NCBI GenBank assembly: GCA_003249035.1
Contig: QBMK01000002.1
Span: 285,457-349,456, forward strand
Source of the DNA: Pseudanabaena sp.
GTDB taxonomy: Bacteria; Cyanobacteriota; Cyanobacteriia; Pseudanabaenales; Pseudanabaenaceae
Direction of reading: 5' to 3'
DNA: 64,000 nucleotides
The translations under genes were made by a program, and so were the position numbers. Below are positions 53,074-61,100 of this stretch, one piece after another. Below the pieces are notes generated by a model, which saw nothing but the letters and a program-made list of their open reading frames with translations, was not told the origin of the DNA and searched no databases. How positions within the stretch are numbered: the first letter of the stretch is position 1; every line of letters starts with the position of its first letter.

Positions 53074-55350
53074 ATGTATAGATTTCAGCTAAAAGCACCC
53101 ACTCAAGATGGGGAAATGATTGGTGTTGTCGGCTCGATTTCTAAATTTGGATCGTGGGACTTCAAAAAGTATTTGCTTTTGCAGACATCTGCCGATCGCT
53201 ACCCATTTTGGTGGGTAGATGTGGAAATCGATCCTATATCCTTGCCCAATTCTAAGGATAAAATCGAATATAAGTATGTACGAATTGATGCTAGTGGAAA
53301 GGCGCAATGGGAATGCGAAAAAGAGACTAATCGCTGGGTTCCTATTGAAATAGAGCATATTGGCTCCAAAACTTCGACAATCATTGTTGATGATCTTGCA
53401 TTTGGGAATGCCCACCCATTCCCCTATGGATATCTAGAAAATACGATCGCTTCAGAGCCAGAGGCAAAACCTGAAACATATTCACAAAATGGACTCAAAG
53501 TATTAGTCATTGGTAGTTCTGTCGCTATGGGTTGTAGTGCTTGGTTGCTAAAAGGCTGGGCAAATCAACTAGGGCAAACTCTAAAGGAAAAATTTGGTCA
53601 TCAATTGATCAACCGATCCCAACTGGGTGCAAATGTCAGCAGTACAATTGAACGCTTCGCTTCAGTCGTTGTACCTGAGAAACCAGATCTGGTAATTATT
53701 TCGCTATCTTTAGGAAACGAAGGTTTAGCCTACTGTCGCCCCCACGATCGACGTGCTGTCCAGCGACGTTATGAAAGCGGGTTACAGCAACTGATTAAAA
53801 TGACCCAAGATTTAGGGGCAGTACCTGTGATTGGTGGTCTATACCCCAATGGAGACTACAACCCAGAACATAACTGGCTTTTGCGTGATACCCACCATCG
53901 GATGTTGCGTTGGGGCGTTCCCATTCTCGACTGGCTAGATGCTTTGGATGATGGCGATGGAGGCTGGAAATCTGGTATATCTCTGGATGTCGCACACCCA
54001 AATACCGCTGGACATAAACTAATGTTTGAGGCAATCGACCTCAATATGTTTAAGATTGATCGCGAACAGCGATCTCAATTCCTTCACTTACGATCGACTA
54101 ACAGCAGCACCGCCGAAATTTCTATCTATGATGACAAATATGGATTTCAAGTATTTGCTAACCCCGAATGTCAGACTTTGAGAATCATTAACAATTCTGA
54201 ATATGCTTACAACATCACTCCCACTTGGAAGGAATTGCAAGAAGCACTGAAGCGCAAAGCTGATTTAACTTTTGGTACGGCGTATGTCGCTAAAAATGAT
54301 GAACTAGGCATACTCCCATTGCTTTCAGTCGGATTTAACGGATCAATTGATAATACAGTTGAGATTCCGATTGGGATCGATCTGCAATATTGCTCAGCCC
54401 TTAAGCTTTTTGCCCCCCAAAATGCAGAAATCCTTTACTATGATGGTCATCTAGGGATTCTTAAGGAAGGCGATCGCAAGATTCGGATTATCAATGAATC
54501 TGATGAAGAATATAATATTCATCCAATGTGGAGAGAGATTCGGTCGGCACTAGCAGCCATGCCTTCGGGAGTTTATCACGATCCCGCCAATCCAGAAGCA
54601 GCATTTCGGACAATGATGATTGCCCAGAATGGCTTAGAGAGCCGAGTCAAGGCTCCAGGGAAATCAACGATGCTACTCCAATATAAATGCAAATTGTCAG
54701 AGATTAACCGTATTGCGATTTTGCCATTAGGCGATCGCTGTGCAGCGCGGATGTTGCTATACAAAATGGAATATGATGGACCCGCATTTCCCTTTGACTT
54801 AACTCGTTCGACTAATTTGGGAGATGTCGCTGATATAGTCGTCAATGATTTCAATGACATGTGCAATCCTGCTTATTTACATTACAATTCAGAGGAGAGA
54901 AGAATCTATCACTCCAAATGGTCAGGGCTATCATTTGCCCATGAAGTTGAAGACTCGGAAGATCCGATCAGCGATATGCAGCCGATATTTGAGCGAATGC
55001 GAACTCGTTATTCCGCTCGTGTTAAGCGATTTTTATATACCCTCGGTCATGCCGATGAGCTTCTGTTTGTGCGAACTGGTGTGACTAATCGCGACTATGT
55101 CGTAGACCTAATTGAGAAATTAAAGTTTAAATGCAAAGATAAGCCCTTTCGAGTTCTTCTTATTTCTCAGCAAATATCGGATGAATTTGTGGATATCCCC
55201 TATTTATTTCATTGCAATCTCCATTTCAGTCCTGATGGGATGTATGACAGCCAAGAATATTGGATGGAATGTACTAAAACCATGCGAGAGATTTTGAAAT
55301 CTCTAGGTATTTCTAGCCAAAATCTGTTTTGGTGTCCACCTAATCCTTAA
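53074..55350 (+). CDS. CBM20 / SGNH-hydrolase / DUF1796 three-domain protein
   Basis: 758 residues, no signal peptide. Residues 1-110 are a starch-binding CBM20 domain (GVVGSISKFGSWDF, IEYKYVRIDASGKAQWE, NRWVPI). Residues about 140-325 are an SGNH/GDSL-type hydrolase: block I VLVIGSSVAMGCSAW with the serine, block III ISLSLGNEG, and the Asp-His block DVAHPNTAGHKL. After a linker, residues about 545-758 resemble DUF1796, a predicted papain-like cysteine peptidase family (LPLGDRCAARMLL, GPAFPFDLT, YHSKWSGLSFAHE, FVRTGV). The combination suggests esterase action on glycogen or other glucans, for example removing or adding acyl or phosphate-like groups. Function inferred. Confidence 0.78.
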   Translation: MYRFQLKAPTQDGEMIGVVGSISKFGSWDFKKYLLLQTSADRYPFWWVDVEIDPISLPNSKDKIEYKYVRIDASGKAQWECEKETNRWVPIEIEHIGSKTSTIIVDDLAFGNAHPFPYGYLENTIASEPEAKPETYSQNGLKVLVIGSSVAMGCSAWLLKGWANQLGQTLKEKFGHQLINRSQLGANVSSTIERFASVVVPEKPDLVIISLSLGNEGLAYCRPHDRRAVQRRYESGLQQLIKMTQDLGAVPVIGGLYPNGDYNPEHNWLLRDTHHRMLRWGVPILDWLDALDDGDGGWKSGISLDVAHPNTAGHKLMFEAIDLNMFKIDREQRSQFLHLRSTNSSTAEISIYDDKYGFQVFANPECQTLRIINNSEYAYNITPTWKELQEALKRKADLTFGTAYVAKNDELGILPLLSVGFNGSIDNTVEIPIGIDLQYCSALKLFAPQNAEILYYDGHLGILKEGDRKIRIINESDEEYNIHPMWREIRSALAAMPSGVYHDPANPEAAFRTMMIAQNGLESRVKAPGKSTMLLQYKCKLSEINRIAILPLGDRCAARMLLYKMEYDGPAFPFDLTRSTNLGDVADIVVNDFNDMCNPAYLHYNSEERRIYHSKWSGLSFAHEVEDSEDPISDMQPIFERMRTRYSARVKRFLYTLGHADELLFVRTGVTNRDYVVDLIEKLKFKCKDKPFRVLLISQQISDEFVDIPYLFHCNLHFSPDGMYDSQEYWMECTKTMREILKSLGISSQNLFWCPPNP

Positions 55351-55522
55351 ACAAAGAAGTCGCTCTTATCTCGGCTTTTTTGTTTGTGTTCTCAATAATT
55401 TTGAATTACTCCATTCCACCTAAAAAATAGACAACACCAATTCTTGACTGAGAAGTGAGTAATAGAGATGCCCATAAGTTACTACAGTTTATGAACTTTG
55501 TCTTTTACGAAATTTAATTTAC

Positions 55523-55559
55523 AATCTGGGATTTATTTCACTGAAATAAATCCCAGATT
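55523..55559. terminator. 37-bp palindrome spanning the stop of the second phosphate-binding protein
   Basis: AATCTGGGATTTATTTCA, a one-base centre, then the exact reverse complement. It covers the last codons and stop of the minus-strand gene. Strong T-runs are absent, so it is a transcript-end stem or RNA-stability element rather than a textbook terminator. Nothing else stands out in 55351-55532. Confidence 0.7.
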
Positions 55560-56507
55560 CTGCCCAATTTGTTGCCCCTGTGGAGAAAGTGCAAACTCGA
55601 TAAATTGTTTGACAACGGGACTAGTTGTTTTCTTCGCCGCTAAAAATAAACTACGACTGATGGGGTATTTACCAGCCTTCACGCTATCAATATCTGTTGG
55701 GGCTACACCAGTAATCGGTAAAATCCTCACGATCTCTTGCTTTTCTACTTGAGTAGTAGTTGCATAACTAATACCGTAATCTCCAAGTTCGCGCAAAATT
55801 GCTGTCGTCTCGTCTAGTTTCCATGTAATAAAGTTAGCGCTATCAGGAGCAAATTGTTGCCCTGCCAAAACGATATCGAGGAAAGCTTGTCTCGTTCCAC
55901 TTGACGAAGCTCGATTGATTACTTTAATCGGTAAATTTGTGCCGCCAACCTCTGACCAGTTTGTGATTTTGCCCTGATAAATATCGCGTACTTGCTCTAT
56001 GGTTAATCCACCTTTAAACGGATTATTAATGCCGATCACTACAGCGATCGCATCTTTAGCGATTGGTACTAATTGAATACCAGCTTCTGCCTCTTCGGGT
56101 TTCAATGGCCGGGAAGTTGCCGCGATTGCTACAGAGCCATTAATCAAATTTTTTAAGCCTTGGCTCGAACCAGTAGGATTTCCGTCAGGGACACCGTAGG
56201 TTGATGGAGTATTAGGATTAACTTGACTATAAGCATTACGCAAATCTTTGACGAGGGCAACCATTGTTGTACTACCGTCAATACTCAAAATACTGGGATT
56301 CGGTAAAGATGTATCAAAGTTCAGGCTTATAGGTGATACAGGGTTATTTTGGGGATTGTTTGAGTTTACTGGGGTGGTTGATTGAGGTGTTGGCGGTGAC
56401 TGAACTTGCTTCCCTTGCTGTGAAAAGTACCAGTAACCACCACCTGCTACACCTGCTGTGATTAGCATCGATAGCACCAAAACTATTGTTTCTTTACTTT
56501 GTGACAT
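55533..56507 (-). CDS. PstS-like phosphate-binding protein, membrane-anchored
   Basis: 324 residues. An N-terminal membrane anchor (IVLVLSMLITAGVAGGGYWYF, about 8-28) and a Pro/Asn-rich linker are followed by a PBP-like domain: SILSIDGSTTMVALVKDL, VAIAATSRPLKPEEAEAG, AVVIGINNPFKGGLTIEQV, IYQGKITNWSEVGG and RASSSGTRQAFLD. These are features of the phosphate-specific binding family, of a different subgroup from the PstS at 48723. It may be a second phosphate sensor or binding protein. It is transcribed convergently with the CBM20 gene. Confidence 0.85.
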   Translation of the reverse strand: MSQSKETIVLVLSMLITAGVAGGGYWYFSQQGKQVQSPPTPQSTTPVNSNNPQNNPVSPISLNFDTSLPNPSILSIDGSTTMVALVKDLRNAYSQVNPNTPSTYGVPDGNPTGSSQGLKNLINGSVAIAATSRPLKPEEAEAGIQLVPIAKDAIAVVIGINNPFKGGLTIEQVRDIYQGKITNWSEVGGTNLPIKVINRASSSGTRQAFLDIVLAGQQFAPDSANFITWKLDETTAILRELGDYGISYATTTQVEKQEIVRILPITGVAPTDIDSVKAGKYPISRSLFLAAKKTTSPVVKQFIEFALSPQGQQIGQNLGFISVK

Positions 56508-56697
56508 ATCTTTCGGTGCTTCTAATCTTTTCTTAACGGTATCTCAAATTTGACTGCTTACTCAAAACCACCAATAAATCTCTAGGTGAGTTTTCTTTGT
56601 AATTCAAAAACTTGAGATCCATCTTCTTTTTTGCACGCTCGATCGTACCCAATCTTAGATCGAAATTGCTAGAATAAGATTTTCGTACAGATATCAA

Positions 56698-57165
56698 ATA
56701 TTTGCTCTTTTTGATTGCAATTGCTTCTACATAAGTTGTGAACGAGTTTTTAACCCATCGCTTGAGGGTAAGCCCGTGGTTGTGCTGTCGAACAATGACG
56801 GGTGTATCGTAGCCCGATCGCCTGAAGCAAAAGCATTGGGTATTCCGATGGGTGCGCCTTATCACAAATACAAACAGCAACTTCAAAATGCTGGAGCGAT
56901 CGCACTTTCATCAAACTACGAGTTGTATGGAGATCTTAGCCATCGCTTTTATGATGTGCTTTTTGCATCTGTGCCAGAAGTCGAGATTTATTCGATTGAT
57001 GAATGCTTTTTAGATTTGTCGGGCTTCGCGCATTTGGGAACTGATGGAATGATGGGATTTTGCTCGGAGCTACGCGAGAAAATACTTAAATGGACTGGCA
57101 TTCCTACAGGCGTTGGTATTGCTTCTACAAACAGGCAATTCAGGACGATCGCCTTAAGGCGCTAG
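56698..57165 (+). pseudogene. umuC: umuC remnant (Y-family polymerase, N-terminal part)
   Basis: The frame reads [18 protein letters not shown] where UmuC begins MFALVDCNNFYASCERVF, so the start codon is changed to ATA. It continues [50 protein letters not shown] and [10 protein letters not shown] before homology ends near 57130. The catalytic DE pair is kept but the remaining two thirds of the protein are gone. It is a broken translesion polymerase gene. Confidence 0.85.
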
Positions 57166-57266
57166 AGAACTGGGAAACGCCACGACAGAAACATTTAGCC
57201 CCAGATTTTCGCTATCACCTGCATCAAATGGTTTTAGCGCCATTAAAACAGCAACTAAAATCATAG
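57132..57266 (+). pseudogene. Orphan C-terminal coding fragment
   Basis: In a different frame from the umuC remnant, 44 codons end at [23 protein letters not shown] then HLAPDFRYHLHQMVLAPLKQ. The composition is protein-like, and it is probably the tail of a gene fused to umuC by deletion. Family not recognised. Confidence 0.35.
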
Positions 57267-57272
57267 GGGATT

Positions 57273-57697
57273 TCACAAATAATTTAGGCTAAGAAGATGG
57301 TCTTGTTTAGCGCCGCCAAATGCTGTCAGAGCTTGCCAACAACGGATAGAACAAATATCAGGAGTAATCGTATTGATGGGTATCCATTGGATTCCTTTTG
57401 AACCAATTTCTGGATCGAAACTGCTCAAAATGCAGGACTTCCTATCTACACAGGACTGATAAATAATATTGACATTATGCAGCAAACGACCTGCCATTAA
57501 AGGGTCTGGGAAGAAGCTATCCGTTACAGTCAACAATTGATTTATTTCAAAGGAAGTATACCAGTCTCTTCTTGAATCTCGCGTCGCAGACCATTTAGAA
57601 CGGTCTCGTGCGGTTCTAGCCCACCACCAGGTAGATCCCAACAGTCTACTTCTGGTAATGTCATTTGGTGGATCAGTAACACCTCACCTGAATCCAT
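57273..57697 (-). pseudogene. NUDIX hydrolase gene with a frameshift
   Basis: From the ATG at 57697 the minus strand reads MDSGEVLLIHQMTLPEVDC then WDLPGGGLEPHETVLNGLRR then EIQEETG, a complete NUDIX box (G-x5-E-x7-RE-x2-EE-x-G). The frame meets a TAA at 57542. In another frame the protein continues FEINQLLTVTDSFFPDP and on to SIRCWQALTAFGGAKQ, ending at 57273. A single indel near 57550 would join the two. The family hydrolyses nucleoside diphosphate derivatives. Confidence 0.7.
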
Positions 57698-57780
57698 AAA
57701 AAAGCCATTTACCTGAAAAGAGTATAGTTAAAACCTTGCTATAGACAGCTTTGATCCTATATCCCTTGCATGTTCTGAAG

Positions 57781-57795
57781 TGAAAACTGCTATAG
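57781..57795. repeat. Copy of the CTATAGCAGTTTTCA repeat end (inverted)
   Basis: TGAAAACTGCTATAG is the exact reverse complement of 7633-7647. It stands in an AT-rich stretch (57698-57896) with no gene, near a further TTGCTATAGACAGC at about 57736 that could be the other end of a small element. Confidence 0.55.
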
Positions 57796-57853
57796 AGTGT
57801 ATTTCACATAGTCAGTAGGCGATCGCATGGTTAGGGAGTGCCTTAGCCCTTAC

Positions 57854-57877
57854 TGAGTTTGGCTATAGCCAAACTCA
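57854..57877. repeat. 24-bp perfect palindrome
   Basis: TGAGTTTGGCTATAGCCAAA followed by CTCA. A symmetric element of the intergenic palindrome type; no T-run after it. Confidence 0.7.
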
Positions 57878-57896
57878 AGTATAAAAGAGTTTTTCT

Positions 57897-58049
57897 TATA
57901 TAACCCAAGTTGCTACCTATAAAAAACGTCTCAAAACAAGTTAAAAACAGCCTCTCTAAGTGCTGAACAACGCTCTTTTTGCATAAAAATCTATCATTTT
58001 TTATTTTAATTCTAGTTTTGAATGAATAGTTAGCAACTTGGGTTATATA
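57897..58049. mobile_element. 153-bp MITE with 19-bp terminal inverted repeats
   Basis: Left end TATATAACCCAAGTTGCTA (57897-57915), right end TAGCAACTTGGGTTATATA (58031-58049), exact reverse complements. The interior is AT-rich without a coding frame. The size and perfect ends fit a non-autonomous transposable element inserting at TA. Confidence 0.82.
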
Positions 58050-58118
58050 CTATTGTGTCCGGCGTGAACCGATTCCGCCGAAATAGTATCCGTGTTGGGG
58101 ACTAGTTTTACAGCGCCA

Positions 58119-58158
58119 CAAAAAACATCCTGCTAGTTAAAACTGGCAGGATGCTTTT
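58119..58158 (-). terminator. Terminator of the giant phosphatase gene
   Basis: On the minus strand GCATCCTGCCAGTT, a TTA-type loop, then AACTAGCAGGATG and a run of six T. One G-T wobble in the stem. It lies about 40 bases after the stop of the minus-strand gene at 58196. Confidence 0.85.
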
Positions 58159-58195
58159 AAGAAGGATGAATATTCGCTAAAGCAGCGAACTCAGA

Positions 58196-61100
58196 CTAGG
58201 CAAGTCTCAGATCGGCTTTAACAATCATGTCGTTAAAGTCGCGATCTCCGCCGCCACGGAAATCTTCAAAACCAAAGGTGTTGTTGCCTAACAAGCGGAT
58301 GTGATCCACCTTGTTAACATTTGCCCCTAGGTAAGAGAAGTAGACATCGGCTTCTCCGTTGAAGACTTGATCGGCTCCACCGTTGATAATGATAAACGGC
58401 GCGAAAATAGTTCCGACCTTGAAATCGATATCTTTGTATGTTGCCGTGCCATTGTTGCTCACTCGCAGGTCAGCACCTACCAAGCGATCGCGAACTGCCG
58501 CTTTGGCGTAACCCGCTTGACCTGGTAATAGATCGACGATGCCATCGCCATTGGTGTCGATACCACCTTTTTCGTCGAGCACTTGGTAGAAACCAACCAA
58601 GCTATCGTAGGAAGCTTCGCGGTTGACCGTGAAATTAGCTTTAACCGTTGCGTTCCGATCGACAGAGCGCAGGTCGAACACTTCAGCTTGAGAATTTCCT
58701 TGCAAAGCCGAACCCAACGGTAAGGATGTACTAGTAGGTCGAACGTCCACGTTGAGGAGATTCTTGAATTTAATCTCAAAACCGTTGTCTTTCGCCGTTT
58801 CCACCGAAGACAAAATCACTTTATTGGTTTTGCCTGACTTCAGGATCTCATCCGTAGAAGATTTCTGAACCACATAGAACCTGACGGTTTCACCCGTATT
58901 TAATTCCAAGATGCGATCGAGATCCTTTTGATTGAATCCGACAGGATTGCTGGAAAGCGCTGAGAAAATCACCTTAGATTTTTCTAGAGCGGCTTTGAGA
59001 TAATCTCTCGAACCTGGGAGCAAGTTCCCAATTTTGCCACTAGCATCATCTACGACAAAGTAACCCAATTCGTTGACGGTTTTGGAGTTGACATTAGTAA
59101 TGGAAACATCCAGTTTGAGCTTCGCGCCCACACCAGAGATTTTGAACGTGTCATCGCCAACTTTAGCGAGGCTGGGAGCTGCAAGTTTCAGAGGCTTGTC
59201 TAGACCGAGCACGATCATCTCGTTGTTGTCAATGCCTGGACCTCTACCCACGGAGAATGGATAGTTATTGTCATTGGCAACGAGAATAGTTTTCTCATCT
59301 AGAACCAATACGCTCTCGATGGTTTGGAAGGGGAAGGTAAATTTGGTATTGCCATCTTTATTCAAGTCGTTAGGGTCTTGAATATTCAGCAGATCGACAA
59401 TTTCCTCTTTCAAGACATAGCCATCTTTATCGAGCTTCGATAAATCGACCTTGTAGATTTTCTTGAACTTAGCGGTAGCGCCTTGACCGTTGTCGCGCTC
59501 GATTACCAAGTACTCGTTTTCGTTGATCACGGTGAAATCGCCGATCGAGTTGGAAGCAATTTCTTTGCGGTAGAAACCAAGTCTGTCTACGAACTGCTTG
59601 GACGCCACATCAAAGCGATAGATTCTGAGCGAATCTGCCGGATCGCCAAACACAGTTCCTTCGAGTAAAGGATATAAGGTCTTGCCATCGGGGGCGATCG
59701 CCAATCCTTCAAAACCGCGCGAACCGCCAAGGTTGGAGACAATCAAGTTGCCGTAGTAGGGCTTGGTGCCATCGACGTAACCAGTCCCAGCAAAGTAGTT
59801 GTTGACCAATACCGATCGCCCCGTGTCGGGGATGTCCGTAAAGAAGCCATCCACGCCGAGGTTGATAAACTGCTTGTATTCCTTGGTGGGGTCGTTCTGA
59901 TAGTCGGATGCGAGGAAGAAGGAATCGCTGCGCAGCGTGTAAAGGTGAACCAATAGACCCGCTTTGTGCGCATCTTGAATCAAAGTCGTGGGAGTTCCCA
60001 ACACGCGATCGGCATCGCTAATCTGTCCGTCGCCATTGAGGTCGTCGGGCTTGCCGTCGTTGTTTTTGTCAACGGTGCTAGCGGGAACGATTTGGCGCTT
60101 GTCGGGGCCAATTCCTGTGGCATACTTGGCAATTTCCTTCAGTCCGTTGGGGCTGACTAAATCGGCATAGGTGCGGCTGTCGTTATTGGCGACAAAGTCG
60201 TAGGGTCTGCCAGAATTTCCGGTCAGTTGGATCAGCGGAATGTTGACATTCGCCGCAGGCATGATCGAGTTTTTGAGGTTTTGCAGGTTGCTGACTTCAA
60301 AAGATTGGATAAAGACGCGGCTGGGGTCGGTGAAGTTGTTCTTCTTCAAGTTGTCGATCAACAGTTGGCTGGTGTTGAAGCCTTGTTGCGCGAAGTAGGT
60401 GGGATGCTTGGTTTCAGGGTAGATACCAATCTTAATTCCCGTCTCTAGTTCGTACTGTTTCACCAAGGCGATTACTTCATCTAAGGTGGGAACTGAGAGT
60501 CCATCCTTGTCGTAAGCCGTGCCGCGCAGGGCTGGGAGACGTTCGATTGCATTCAGCGTTTTGATTTCAGCCAGCGTGAAATCTTCGGCAAACCAACCCG
60601 TTACAGATACGCCATCTAAAATCTTGGTGGTCTTGCGATTCGCAAATTCTGGACGCAGGTAAATATCCGTACTGGTATTCGTGGTATTGACCGTACCATC
60701 TGCATTGAGAACAGCCAACATCGGTTCGTGACGGGCAATCAGAATTCCATCCTTCGTGACGACCAAATCGGGTTCGATGAAGCTTGCGCCGCCAGCGATG
60801 CCGACCTTGTATGCCGCCAGCGTGTGCTCTGGACGCTCGCCCGCCGCACCGCGATGACCGATTACCAATGGAGCCTGACCGTTTAAGGTGCCAAAACTGG
60901 GCTGTTTGAGCACGTCGGGATTTTGGGGAGAACGCACGACTGGAGATGTTATGCGATCGCGCACCAAGTCTCCCGTACCTGGGAAATCATCAAAGAATCC
61001 ATCGACACCCAAATTGATAAACTGTTGCAATTCAGCTTCGGGATTGCCGTTGTAGTTGGAAGCTAGGTAACGGGGTTCGTTGCGGAAGGTATAGGGATGT

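Noticed and set aside
56533-56886. Minus-strand 117-residue frame before the PstS-like gene
   Set aside because: It overlaps the umuC remnant, where the plus-strand frame has unmistakable Y-family polymerase motifs; the minus frame looks like noise.
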